Source: Planctomycetaceae bacterium (GTDB lineage: Bacteria; Planctomycetota; Planctomycetia; Gemmatales; Gemmataceae). From it: a stretch of 64,000 nt of DNA. This document shows positions 23,990 through 33,443 of this stretch, one piece after another (position 1 is the first letter of the stretch; every line of letters begins with the position of its first letter). The notes beneath the pieces were generated by a model. It searched no databases, was not told where the DNA came from, and worked only from the letters and a program-made list of their open reading frames with translations. The stretch spans positions 1 to 64,000 of the forward strand of contig PNLP01000022.1 in assembly GCA_013823135.1 (NCBI GenBank), in the 5' to 3' direction. The position numbers and the translations under genes were made by a program.

Positions 23990-26075
23990 TCACAAACCGC
24001 GTGCTCTCTTCCTTCACGACCGGGTTACGCACCTGGTCGCACGCGAGTTGCACACGGAAGCGGATATCTCCCGCCGTCGCCCCGCGGATCTTGAGGCGGT
24101 AAACCGCCTCGCCCTTCACACCCAGATTCGGAATCGGCTCGAATGTCAAGGTTTGCCCCTGAGCCTTCACCTGCGTCGGACCAGTCGATCCGGTGAAGGT
24201 GCAGCCCTCGGCCATCGCGGCGACCAGTTGCACGTTGGTGCAAGCACCGGTGCCCTGATTCGTCACGCGCACTTCGTAGGTCGCCTCTTTGCCAACTTCG
24301 ACCGGATCGTCAAGGTCGAGTACGTCGAACCGCACCGCCGCGACACCTTCTGCCTTGATCGCGGTCTCCGTCTTGGCCTCGAGAACCCGCCCCGCCGGGC
24401 GTGCGACACCACCCGCCGCTGCAATTCCCTGCGCGGGTTGCTCAGGGATCGCCTGGGCGATGGTGCGAATTTGACCGTCGCTCTCGGCCGTGGCGCGAAG
24501 TTTCAACGTGAACGCCTTGGAGCCACCAGGAGCAAGCCCAGGGATCTTCCACACGACCGCACGGTTGGCCACGTTGAACGTTGCTCCGTCGCTCCCCTGG
24601 AGGTACTCAAAACCCTCCGGCAATACCGCATACACACTGACCGGATCGGTGACCGCCGTTCCTGGGTTCGCGAGCGTAATCTCGTACACCGGCTCGGCAC
24701 GAACGAGGCACTTCGCTGGTCCCGTCTGAGCAATCTGCAACAGCGGTTCGAGCACGTTCACCGAAGCCTTGGCGGTGGCGTCCTGGCTCCCCTGAGCGGC
24801 CACGACTACCTGGCACCACTGCGCCCCGGACTTCGTGGCGCCGACCTTCAGAGGCACGATCTTCGACTCGCCCGGCGGGAGGCTCGCCATCTCCATTTCG
24901 AGCTTCACGCCAGCGGGGTGAACGAGGCCATCCGAGAGGAACGCCTGCAACACCATCTTCTGAGCAGGCCCGGTTCCCGTGTTCGTGACCTTGATCTGGA
25001 AGGTCGGTTCTTCACCAGCCTTCGCAACTTCCGGCCCGGAGACCACCACGCCAATTCGCGGGCGGGTCACCTTCGTGCGGGCTTCCACCGACGCGGAATA
25101 GCTAACAGTGGCCCGACTCCGCAAGTCACCTTCTTCGACGGGCTTCACACGAACGGCAATCCGCTTCTCGGCACCCGCGTCGAGCGTGCCCACAGCCCAC
25201 GAAAGGCGATCGGCGTTTAGTTCCGCGGCTGGCTCGCTGCCAATGTACTTCGCTCCGGCGGGGAGTTCGTCTTCGACGCGAACACCAACTACTGGCACTG
25301 TCCCAGAGTTCTTGACGATCAGTTCGTACCGGAACTCGCCACCGAACACGACCGACTCGGGACAAACCGCTTCGAGCGTGACGGTCTGCGTCAACTTCGC
25401 GGCAAGAGTGCCGGGCGAGACGGAAGCCGGGCGATTGATGGGCGTCGAAGGCGTTTCAACTGCCGGTGCTGGCGTCGTTGGAAGTTCGGGTAACGTCGGC
25501 GGTGTGTTCGTGGGAGGCACCGGTATCGCAAGTTCACCGCCGTTGGGCTTCGGGACGACCGGCGTTGAGTTCGTTGCGGGCGGTGTGGGCACCGGAATGA
25601 CAGGGCCAGCAGTCGGCGGCGCAACTCCCAGATCGGGCGGCGACAAAGCCGGTTGCGGCAACGGCTGGGCAGGCGTGTTCGCGTCCATCGCGATACTCGG
25701 TGGCGGGAGTGTCCCCCCGGCAACCGGAATGCTCGCGGGCAGGTTCATGTTGCCTTGCGGGATGTCGAAGGCAGACGCGGGGCGAACGCCATCTGCACCC
25801 GCGATGACGGCGGTGCTGAGGCGTGGCCGACCCTGTTGCCCGACCGCAGGTTGCACCGCGTTCCCCTTGGGCTGCGGCGTGTAGCCACCGGCGGGGCGAA
25901 CCCCCGTCGGCGGAACCATCGCGGTCGGGTACACGGCGGTGTTCGGTGGAGGCGTCCACTCGGTTGATGGACGAGCGGCTGTCACCGGAAGCGGGGTCTG
26001 CGCGGCGACCGTCTGGAAGACGGCCAACCCCGCCACGATCCCCGCCGTGGCAAGCAGGAATGGTCTTTTTCGCAC
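23982..26075 (-). CDS. DUF11-repeat exported protein
   Basis: 697 residues. Signal peptide MRKRPFLLATAGIVAGLAVF with cleavage near TVAAQ. Residues 30-220 are Pro/Thr-rich and likely extended. From about 230 on there are four Ig-like DUF11/CARDB-type domains, each with patterns such as FRYELIVKNSGTVPVVGVRV and ATYEVRVTNQGTGACTNVQL. Such repeats build long cell-surface or periplasmic stalks. The start is taken as GTG 26075 because GGGGGA (26083-26088) is 7 bases upstream and the signal peptide begins there; the frame stays open to 26198, but no ATG occurs. Confidence 0.82.
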   Translation of the reverse strand: MRKRPFLLATAGIVAGLAVFQTVAAQTPLPVTAARPSTEWTPPPNTAVYPTAMVPPTGVRPAGGYTPQPKGNAVQPAVGQQGRPRLSTAVIAGADGVRPASAFDIPQGNMNLPASIPVAGGTLPPPSIAMDANTPAQPLPQPALSPPDLGVAPPTAGPVIPVPTPPATNSTPVVPKPNGGELAIPVPPTNTPPTLPELPTTPAPAVETPSTPINRPASVSPGTLAAKLTQTVTLEAVCPESVVFGGEFRYELIVKNSGTVPVVGVRVEDELPAGAKYIGSEPAAELNADRLSWAVGTLDAGAEKRIAVRVKPVEEGDLRSRATVSYSASVEARTKVTRPRIGVVVSGPEVAKAGEEPTFQIKVTNTGTGPAQKMVLQAFLSDGLVHPAGVKLEMEMASLPPGESKIVPLKVGATKSGAQWCQVVVAAQGSQDATAKASVNVLEPLLQIAQTGPAKCLVRAEPVYEITLANPGTAVTDPVSVYAVLPEGFEYLQGSDGATFNVANRAVVWKIPGLAPGGSKAFTLKLRATAESDGQIRTIAQAIPEQPAQGIAAAGGVARPAGRVLEAKTETAIKAEGVAAVRFDVLDLDDPVEVGKEATYEVRVTNQGTGACTNVQLVAAMAEGCTFTGSTGPTQVKAQGQTLTFEPIPNLGVKGEAVYRLKIRGATAGDIRFRVQLACDQVRNPVVKEESTRFVKP

Positions 26076-26202
26076 GACTCGTTCCCCCAACTGCACCAGG
26101 TCGAACCTTCCCCCGCGAACCCACCGCGATTCCCCGTCGCGATCAGTTCGTTGCCGAGGTCTGAGACCTCGGACCGACCTCACGGAGGTCGTTTGCACTG
26201 CA

Positions 26203-26535
26203 TCATCCCGGAGGCGGATACTTGATTGCGTTCTTCTTCATCTTGGCTTCCACAGCGTCACTGAGGTCGATCCCCGTGTGCTCGCTGAGAAGGAACACAA
26301 TGTTCGCCACGTCCGCGAGTTCATCCGCGATGGCTTCCCGGAGTTTCGGGTCGGCCGTGGCCGTCACCGATTCCTCGGGAGTGAGCCAGCGGAACACATC
26401 GCAAAGTTCCCCAACCTCGCTGGCAAGCGCCATCACGAGGTTCTTGGGCGTGTGGTACGGATCCCAGTGCCGAGCCTCTGCGAACCGCCTGATGGCGAGC
26501 TTCAGCGCTGCCACAGGGGTGGTCGCATCGGGCAT
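26203..26535 (-). CDS. MazG-like nucleotide pyrophosphohydrolase
   Basis: 110 residues, the usual length for single-domain MazG/RS21-C6 (dCTPase-like) enzymes, which cleave (d)NTPs to monophosphates and clear abnormal nucleotides. The Mg-binding pattern is present: ASEVGELCDVFRWL (the E-x2-E equivalents) and ADELADVANIVFLL (E-x2-D). ATG 26535. A short monocistronic gene between envelope and stress genes. Confidence 0.87.
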   Translation of the reverse strand: MPDATTPVAALKLAIRRFAEARHWDPYHTPKNLVMALASEVGELCDVFRWLTPEESVTATADPKLREAIADELADVANIVFLLSEHTGIDLSDAVEAKMKKNAIKYPPPG

Positions 26536-26694
26536 CGTGGTAATCCGACTGTGTGCGGTACCTTGGGCAAGCCTGCCGGTCGTTTCCCCCGTCGGCAGTC
26601 ATCCCAAGAGGTGAGGCGATATAACCTGGCGTGCGGAGGTGTCAACAGAGATGTGACGAAGAAAATGTCCTGGGTGAAGTGGAAGACTTCAATG

Positions 26695-27522
26695 TTAGCG
26701 GGCTTGGGAACGTTCCCAGGCGTTGCTCGCCAATCTTGAAGCAACCTCCACTACGGTGGTGAAGTTGCTTGCGTATAGCCATGAGCAACTGAAACTGTTC
26801 AACTCTACAAGGCGTAGCCCGTGACCCGTCTCGCATACGTCGAGCATGAAGAGTTCGTCTGGTCGCCATTGCACTTCGGCAAGCATGGCGTTCGCAAACT
26901 CAACTACCTCGCCAGGACAACCCGCCGCCATCGATTGCACTCCGAGTTATGCATACTGACTGCCCGAGACAATCTCATCACCTGCGATCACCAACCGCCA
27001 TTCTCGACCCAGAGTTTGGGGTAGTGCGATCGCGATCTGGGTTTCGGAGTCGTATCGTGTTGGGGCAAGTGACGCCTCGAAGTCGTCTTCGGCGATCAAT
27101 CGGCCCACAACCAGTTTGTGAGCGCTCGTGGGTCGAGCGAAGACGAAACCGTCGCGACCGTACTCGCCGAAGAGCCGTTGCTTCTCACGAATCGCCACGA
27201 CACCGGGGAGTATCTCATTCCGCTGATTCAGGAGGAATTTGGCGAAGTGCGGATAGTAAGAAAGGCAATCAAGGTTCTCGGATGAACACCATCCTCCCGG
27301 AGTCCACCCACATCGCAGGATCGCGTGCCGCACGGTGGGATACGTCCCATAAACAACCGCACAGACGCCCTGTGGCAGTGGTGTCGGCCCTTTCACGATC
27401 TCGCGATACGTGACGAACCGACACTCCATACCCTGCCGCCGTATTTCTTTGACGAGCGGTTCGATCTCTGATCCGTATACTCCCAACTCGATGAGCCAAA
27501 CGGGAGAGGAAGTAGCGACCAT
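26695..27522 (-). pseudogene. ATP-grasp (R2K-type) protein gene with an in-frame stop
   Basis: Read through, this is a 275-codon gene. Codons 1-191 give an N-terminal and ATP-grasp core (FARPTSAHKLVVGRLIAEDD, REWRLVIAGDEIVSGSQY). A TAA at 26947-26949 then interrupts it. The same frame continues with CPGEVVEFANAML, DELFMLDVCE and GLRLVELNSFSCSWLY, which is the Mg-binding end of an ATP-grasp fold. Both halves are in frame, so one substitution would restore the gene. It may be a pseudogene, two cooperating peptides (GTG 26940 could restart), or a sequencing error. It lies 1 base after the Hsp70 gene. Confidence 0.72.
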
Positions 27523-27523
27523 T

Positions 27524-29377
27524 CTACTTCCCTTCGCGGACGTTAAACTCGAGCTTCCACTTCTGCTTCGCGTCGCGTGACATCAGCCACAGTTCCAGTT
27601 GGCCCACGGCCGTCACCTTGCTGTGAAGGTGGACCGGAACCACGGCAGCACCCGCAGCGCCGCCCTTCGCTTCGAGCGTGGTTTTCACGGGAGCCAGCTC
27701 GTCGATCTGGCCTTCCCATTCTTCCACCACGGTGCCGGCCGCGTCTTCACGCCGCACGGTCGAACCCAGGAAGCGGAACTCGGCCTCGGCCCCGATCCGC
27801 AAGCCAACCTCATAACTCGGGATGTCCGCCTCGGTGCCTTCTTCCATTCCGAATGGTGCCACGCACAACGCCTTGACTGGCGGCGCGAAGCCTGGCACGG
27901 CGGGCATGTTCGGAGCCACGCCGATGTAGTACGCGCGTGCCGTGCCTCCGCGAATGCGGACCCCCTTGCCGCGTTTCACCAGGCCGTAGTAAGCAGCACC
28001 GCGAGCCACCGCGAGGTCGAGGTCGGCACCCGCAAGCTCTCTCGCTGCGTCGGCCTTCGCGGCTTTCGCCCACGACCCAAGCACACCCAGGAAGCGGTTC
28101 CGCAACACGTCGGCCTTGAAGACGCCACCGTTGAACAGCACCGCCGACGGCAGTGCGATAGTGTCGGAAGCGGCCTTCTTCTTCTTGCCCGCAGCAGGGG
28201 CTTCGCGGCTCGCGAGTGCCTCGGTTTGTCGCTGCAAGAACTGCGAGAGGTGCCGTGTGATCCCCGCGTCTGCGACATACGGCAGGCCGAGTTCCTGTAA
28301 CCCCGCACCGGCCGCCTTGGATGGTTCCGCATCGCGGGCACACTCGGGGAAGAAGCCATCGACCAGCACCTTCTCCACGTCAGCCCGCGACAGGTCGTAC
28401 TTGATCGTGCCGCCGACGAGCGATCGGCCCTTGCCCAGCACCGTGACGGGTGCCGAAGCCAGCTTTGCATCGGCCAGGAGTTGTTCCTTCGCGTTCCGAC
28501 ACGCATAGGTGAGTTGCGTCATTTGGTTCGCGTCGAACTTGGTGCCATTCTTCGCGAGGATCTGCGCGACGTAGTACGCCAGCGTCAGGTCCATGTTGTC
28601 GCCACCGAGGAGCAAGTGGTCGCCGACTGCGAGCCGTGTGAGCGAGAGGTTCCCTTCTTCCTCCCCGACCTCGATCAAGGTGAAGTCGGTTGTGCCACCA
28701 CCGACGTCCGACACCAGCACGAGTTCGCCGACGTTCACCTGCTTGCGCCAGTCGTCGCCGCAGCGATCGAGCCAGGCGTAGAACGCGGCCTGCGGTTCTT
28801 CGAGAAGTGTGAGATGCTCGAACCCGGCAGCGCGGGCGGCTTCGATCGTCAGGTCACGCGCGGCGGCATCGAACGACGCCGGGACGGTCAGCACGATGTC
28901 CTGCGCTTCGAGCCGGTTCGCGGCGACATCCTTGGCGATGGAGTGGTTCCATGCTTCGGCGAAGTGCTTCAGGTAGCGCACGCTCGCCTCGACAGGCGAA
29001 ACCTTGCGGCCGGAGTCCGGTGCCTTTTGTGGGAGAATCGCGGCCTTGCGATCGACCCCCGAGTGACACAGCCACGACTTCGCGGATGCGACGAGGCGAG
29101 TCGGAACCTGCGAGCCGAACGCACGGGCGAACTCGCCGACGCAGTAGTCGCGTTTCGCGTCCCACGGGAGCTTGAGTGCCCCGGCGGGCTGCTCACCTTC
29201 GCCGGGAAGGTACAGGAACGACGGCATCAGCGGCCGTTCTTCCACAGCACCTGGGGAAACGACCTGTGCGACCGGGAACGGGGTAACCTTGGGATCCTTC
29301 CCCGCGCCGGTGTCTACGAACGCGAGCGCGGAGTTGGTCGTGCCCAGGTCGATGCCAACGACAAAGCGGGAAGCCAT
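27524..29377 (-). CDS. Hsp70-family (DnaK-like) protein
   Basis: 617 residues. The actin-like ATPase motifs are present: phosphate 1 GIDLGTTNSALAF at the N-terminus, phosphate 2 LVSDVGGGTTDFTLIEV, LEEPQAAFYAWL and AVLFNGGVFKADVLRNR. The C-terminal half does not look like the standard DnaK substrate and lid domains; it is beta-rich and ends KWKLEFNVREGK. This fits the DnaK-related clade found in planctomycetes rather than the main chaperone. ATG 29377. The interrupted ATP-grasp gene follows after 1 base, so the two were one operon. Confidence 0.85.
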   Translation of the reverse strand: MASRFVVGIDLGTTNSALAFVDTGAGKDPKVTPFPVAQVVSPGAVEERPLMPSFLYLPGEGEQPAGALKLPWDAKRDYCVGEFARAFGSQVPTRLVASAKSWLCHSGVDRKAAILPQKAPDSGRKVSPVEASVRYLKHFAEAWNHSIAKDVAANRLEAQDIVLTVPASFDAAARDLTIEAARAAGFEHLTLLEEPQAAFYAWLDRCGDDWRKQVNVGELVLVSDVGGGTTDFTLIEVGEEEGNLSLTRLAVGDHLLLGGDNMDLTLAYYVAQILAKNGTKFDANQMTQLTYACRNAKEQLLADAKLASAPVTVLGKGRSLVGGTIKYDLSRADVEKVLVDGFFPECARDAEPSKAAGAGLQELGLPYVADAGITRHLSQFLQRQTEALASREAPAAGKKKKAASDTIALPSAVLFNGGVFKADVLRNRFLGVLGSWAKAAKADAARELAGADLDLAVARGAAYYGLVKRGKGVRIRGGTARAYYIGVAPNMPAVPGFAPPVKALCVAPFGMEEGTEADIPSYEVGLRIGAEAEFRFLGSTVRREDAAGTVVEEWEGQIDELAPVKTTLEAKGGAAGAAVVPVHLHSKVTAVGQLELWLMSRDAKQKWKLEFNVREGK

Positions 29378-29397
29378 GAGGAAAACTCCATGACAAT

Positions 29398-29462
29398 GTT
29401 TAGCCGCGACCCGTAAGGGGAACGCGTGAGGTTCCGCGCTCCCCTGCGGGTCGCGGCTAAAC
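29398..29462. repeat. family 1 (GTTTAG) element
   Basis: 16-bp perfect outer stem GTTTAGCCGCGACCCG / CGGGTCGCGGCTAAAC, with an inner AGGGGAACGCG / CGCGCTCCCCT stem. It is 20 bases upstream of the minus-strand Hsp70 start. Confidence 0.88.
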
Positions 29463-29580
29463 CTAAACCGATAAATCAATTCTACCGCATCAACGGAACT
29501 TGATAGCCACCGAGCCGTTCAGAACATACGCTTGCGTGCATCTGTAGCCGGCACCACCCGACCTCGCGGTTTGGCACAAC

Positions 29581-32037
29581 ATGAGCTCCGCAGCCCTCGC
29601 CGTGACCAATCCCCTACCCCTCGGCCGCCTCGCCGGCGTCGGGTTGATCGTGTTCTTCGCCAACGCGGCAATGCTCGTTTTGCAACTCGTGGCGGGCCGC
29701 CTCCTCGCACCGTTCATTGGTTCCAGCCTGGAAACGTGGACGAGCGTGATCGGCGTGTTCCTCACGGGAATCGCCCTCGGGAACGGGTTCGGCGGCCGCC
29801 TCGCCGACCGCTTCCCTTCGCCGCGTACCCTGGCAATGCTCCTCGTCGCCGGGGCGGTGGCCGCGTTGTGGATGGTCGTGTTTCCCTCGATACTGGCGAG
29901 CACGGAGGTGTACAAAGCGATCCCGCTTGGCCCGCGAATTCCGCTGCTCGCCTTTGGGCTGTGCCTGCCAGCCGGGTTCGTCCTGAGCCTGCTCACGCCG
30001 CTCGCCATCAAACTCGGATTGCCGGATGTGGCACACACGGGCCGCGTCGCGGGAATGGTGTTCGCACTGAGTACGCTCGGATGCCTCATCGGGAACTACG
30101 TCACCGGCTTCTACCTGATGTGGTGGTTTACCATCAACGAGATGGTGTTCATATCGGTTGGGTCGCTCGCGGCACTCGCCCTGTGGACTCAGGTGATGCT
30201 GAAAGCCACGCCGGCTGCTCCGGTGGGGCAACCGCTAAACGAAACCGCGCCCGATCCAACGAACGCCATCAATCCCCATGCTTTCTCGGATATTCGGATC
30301 GCGTACACAATCGTGTTCCTCGCCAGCTTCGCGGGGATGTCGCTGGAACTGACCGCGTCGCGGGTGCTGGCGCAGTTCCTCGGCGTCTCGCTGTTCACCT
30401 GGACCGGCATCATCGGCGTCATGCTCGCGGGCACCGCACTCGGGAACCTGTCGGGTGGGTGGCTCGCGGATCGCCTCAACCGGCCTGGAAGCACCAAGAA
30501 CCCGCGAACTGTGCTTGCGACAATCCTGATCCTTGCGTCAGCCTTCACCGCAGTGCTCATGATTACCGTCGAGATCGTTAAGCAGCGCGGTTCGTTCAAC
30601 GAGTACGGCCCGATCTCGCAAGTGCTGGCGTGGAGCTTCAGCCTGTTCTTCATCCCGATGTACCTCCTCGGGATGATCTCGCCGCAGGTGATTCGGCTCG
30701 CGGTGCCCGATGTTGCGCACGTCGGGCGGGTCGCTGGTCGCGTGTACGCCTGGAGCACGACGGGAGCCATCGTCGGTACCTTCGCTGCCGGCTACGTGCT
30801 CCTCTCGTCGTTCGGCATGTACAAGACGCTACTCACGATGGCACTGATCCTCAGCCTGACGAGTCTGTTGGTTGCCAAGGTATGGGACAACAACACGCTA
30901 CTTTATCTCTTCAGCATTGTGCTCGGGGGCGTTACCGGCGGGTTCATCCTGAATCTGCGCACGGGCGGGCGGGACGACGATCTCGTGACCCTGACGGAGA
31001 CGAACTACTACACGATCCAGGTAAGCTGGGAGCGGGTGCCCAAGTTGGATGAACAGGGTCGAAGGATCGTGGACGCGCTCGGGCGTGAATTGCACGTTCG
31101 GAGCGGTCGCCTTCAGCTCACGCTCGATCACCTGATTCACTCCACCGTGGACCCTGAAGACCCCGGTTACCTGCACTACGCTCACGAGTACGTGCAGATG
31201 GAATTCCTACGGAGCGTGCGTGCCGAGAACCCCAAACCGCGGGTGCTCGTCATCGGCGGTGGCGGCTACACCTTCCCGCGATACGCGATGAAGATGCTCC
31301 CCGAGACGCGAATGGACGTGGTCGAGATCGACCCTGGCGTTACGAAAGTGGCCCGCGACTACCTCGGGCTAAAGGATGTCGACGGCCTCGATATCGTTCA
31401 CATGGACGGCCGGCAATTCATCGCCGAGAAGGTGCCCGCGGGAACCTACGACCTCGTGATTCAGGACGCCGTGAACGACCTCTCGGTCCCGTCGCACCTG
31501 CTTACCAAGGAATACAACGACGCGGTCAAGAAAGCGATGAAGCCGAACGGCGTCTATCTCTTGACGGTCATAGACGTGATCGAATACGGCAAGCTCTGGA
31601 AAGCTGCGATGCACACCCTCCAGAAGTCGTACCCCGTGGAGAACGTGTGCCTGCTCACGCCGGGCGGGTACTCGCTCGGGCAGCGGAGCGTATATGTCAT
31701 CTATGCCTCGGAACGGCCGCTCGATCTTGAGTTCCTGAAGTTCGCGACGCGGCAGCAGTTGATCTACCTCGAACCGGCCACGCAACTCACAGTCACACTC
31801 GGCGCGAGTTCCGGGTTCGCGGTACTCGGCGGAGTGCCCCACGCACTGGCGGCGGTCGTCGCGGCTCCAGTTGCCTCGGATCAGGCAGTGCCATTCCGAA
31901 GCTTTCAGGTGCCTCCAGATGTCCTGAAGCCATTCCTCGATGCGGAACCGCCGGTGATCCTGACCGATCAGTTTGCCCCGACGGACAACCTGATGGCCGA
32001 CGTGTTCCGATACCGGAAGCCTAAAGTCGAAGAGTGA
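29581..32037 (+). CDS. polytopic membrane protein fused to a spermidine-synthase-like domain
   Basis: 818 residues. Two MFS-like membrane modules (about 15-205 and 235-455) each begin with a similar motif, LAPFIGSSLETWTSVIGVFLTG and LAQFLGVSLFTWTGIIGVML, suggesting internal duplication. The C-terminal half (about 480-740) is a Rossmann domain of the polyamine synthase type: LVIGGGGYTFPRYAMKMLP, DVVEIDPGVTKVARDYLGL, HMDGRQF and DLVIQDAVNDLSVP. Fused spermidine-synthase/transporter proteins are common in bacteria; their product is unclear. Aminopropyl transfer is not assured. Confidence 0.85.
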   Translation: MSSAALAVTNPLPLGRLAGVGLIVFFANAAMLVLQLVAGRLLAPFIGSSLETWTSVIGVFLTGIALGNGFGGRLADRFPSPRTLAMLLVAGAVAALWMVVFPSILASTEVYKAIPLGPRIPLLAFGLCLPAGFVLSLLTPLAIKLGLPDVAHTGRVAGMVFALSTLGCLIGNYVTGFYLMWWFTINEMVFISVGSLAALALWTQVMLKATPAAPVGQPLNETAPDPTNAINPHAFSDIRIAYTIVFLASFAGMSLELTASRVLAQFLGVSLFTWTGIIGVMLAGTALGNLSGGWLADRLNRPGSTKNPRTVLATILILASAFTAVLMITVEIVKQRGSFNEYGPISQVLAWSFSLFFIPMYLLGMISPQVIRLAVPDVAHVGRVAGRVYAWSTTGAIVGTFAAGYVLLSSFGMYKTLLTMALILSLTSLLVAKVWDNNTLLYLFSIVLGGVTGGFILNLRTGGRDDDLVTLTETNYYTIQVSWERVPKLDEQGRRIVDALGRELHVRSGRLQLTLDHLIHSTVDPEDPGYLHYAHEYVQMEFLRSVRAENPKPRVLVIGGGGYTFPRYAMKMLPETRMDVVEIDPGVTKVARDYLGLKDVDGLDIVHMDGRQFIAEKVPAGTYDLVIQDAVNDLSVPSHLLTKEYNDAVKKAMKPNGVYLLTVIDVIEYGKLWKAAMHTLQKSYPVENVCLLTPGGYSLGQRSVYVIYASERPLDLEFLKFATRQQLIYLEPATQLTVTLGASSGFAVLGGVPHALAAVVAAPVASDQAVPFRSFQVPPDVLKPFLDAEPPVILTDQFAPTDNLMADVFRYRKPKVEE

Positions 32038-32088
32038 CGCTGGCGGTTCACTTTCGGCGTCGGCGTGGCTGGTGGAGGCTGGAGCGTT

Positions 32089-32937
32089 ATGGCCACAACT
32101 GCCGTCCTTGACCGCGAAGAGTACGTCGAACAGGCGTACTTCTTCCGTACGTTCCGCGAACGCCTCGCCGACAACCAGTCGGCTCAGGACATCCTCACCC
32201 GGCTGCACGAGGAAGTGCTCAGCAGCACTCGCTTGCCGTATGCCGTGCAATTCCTCGCTTCCGAGCTGAAGCACAGCGGGTTGCTTGCCAACGGGCTATC
32301 GAAGCTCCCGCACTACTTCACCCCGTTCCAGGCGTTCGTGGTGAAGCAGGCGGAGGACGCGACGTCGCGATTCTCGATGCCCACCGCACTCTTGATCTTA
32401 GAACGGGAGGCGACTTACCGGTCCGACAAGCCCACGAAGCCGGGGTTGTTCGTGTACCAGTTCGAGAGCATCGCGAGGAATCGCCTCGGTTACGTGGACG
32501 GCTTCGCAGCGGTCGCCGCCGACCCGATGTACGACGACGCCTGGCGACCGTTCATTAGCCTGCTGGCCCGGCAGATCGGCGACATCGACTTCGGCGACCT
32601 CGTGTACCTGCGATCCGAGTTGTACGTTCAGGAACAACGTCGGAGCGATGCCACGTTCGTCCCGTCGATGCCGCCGTTGTTTGGAGAGAAGGAAGGGAAG
32701 ATCGCCAAGGCCAGCCGCAAACGTGACCCGCTCTACCTGTTCGCAGCACTCCAACGACAACTCGGCTACCCGGAGGTGCCTCGCCTGAAACCACGCGACG
32801 ACGCGAGCACGAAACTGGAGATGCTGGAAGCGAAAGTGCGATTGCTGGAAATGCGGATCAAGCTCGCGGAGGGGGAACTCCGCGGCAGCGTCGATCTGAG
32901 TCAGTTTGGCAAGCCGGATCTGTTCAAGGACGAGTGA
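32089..32937 (+). CDS. conserved hypothetical protein, soluble helical
   Basis: 282 residues with no signal peptide or TM segment, mainly alpha-helical, with a short coiled coil near 245-270 (KLEMLEAKVRLLEMRIKLAEG). I do not recognise a family. ATG 32089 has GGAG 5 bases upstream. It follows the membrane fusion gene by 51 bases in the same direction and may be co-transcribed. Confidence 0.7.
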   Translation: MATTAVLDREEYVEQAYFFRTFRERLADNQSAQDILTRLHEEVLSSTRLPYAVQFLASELKHSGLLANGLSKLPHYFTPFQAFVVKQAEDATSRFSMPTALLILEREATYRSDKPTKPGLFVYQFESIARNRLGYVDGFAAVAADPMYDDAWRPFISLLARQIGDIDFGDLVYLRSELYVQEQRRSDATFVPSMPPLFGEKEGKIAKASRKRDPLYLFAALQRQLGYPEVPRLKPRDDASTKLEMLEAKVRLLEMRIKLAEGELRGSVDLSQFGKPDLFKDE

Positions 32938-32952
32938 ATCGGATACACGCCA

Positions 32953-33020
32953 GGCGAGGGGGGAGCGTGAGCGACAGGAGTCCTTGTGTAACTCCACTTG
33001 CTTTACGCTCCCCCCTCGCC
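32953..33020. repeat. 16-bp-stem intergenic palindrome
   Basis: Perfect arms GGCGAGGGGGGAGCGT (32953-32968) and ACGCTCCCCCCTCGCC (33005-33020) between converging genes. It could act as a bidirectional terminator, but the loop is 36 bases. Confidence 0.8.
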
Positions 33021-33027
33021 ACTGCAA

Positions 33028-33258
33028 TCAAGCGCTGGTTGGTTTGCTGCCGCCGAGGCGGAACGATTGCATCACGTCGTAAAGGTCGCCACTGACGGCA
33101 ATCTCATCGTCGAGAAAATCCTTCAGCCACACGAAGTTCATCCGTTGTGCGACGGCAACCAGTGGCAGAAGATCCCCAAGTCGAACCTTGACGTCGGGTT
33201 CCTGAACGTTCCGAGGTTCTTCGCTCGGTGGGCAGTAAAGTTTAAGTTGAGCAGCCAT
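33028..33258 (-). CDS. small conserved hypothetical protein
   Basis: 76 residues: a polar N-terminus (QLKLYCPPSEEP), then a helical region (RLGDLLPLVAVAQRMNFVWL) and an acidic stretch (DFLDDEIAVSGDLYDVM). GGAGA lies upstream of the ATG at a plausible distance. Codon use looks genuine. No family recognised; no catalytic motif seen. Confidence 0.6.
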   Translation of the reverse strand: MAAQLKLYCPPSEEPRNVQEPDVKVRLGDLLPLVAVAQRMNFVWLKDFLDDEIAVSGDLYDVMQSFRLGGSKPTSA

Positions 33259-33443
33259 GCGAGTGTCTCCGTGATTCGAGCCGAGTACGCCCTCTCACCC
33301 GAAGGAAATCGGCCGTTCGCACGACGCGGCTTCACGCGAACCACCGCATCAGACACGTTTTCCCCGTCTCATCCGCTAAAATGTTGCGCGCCGCGAGTCC
33401 TTTCCGGTCAGGTAAAGATTGCGGCCAGAACAGGTGTCAGGAC

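Noticed and set aside
30225..30245. CCGCTAAAC resembling the right end of a GTTTAG element
   Set aside because: It lies inside the spermidine-synthase-like gene linker and has no partner arm.
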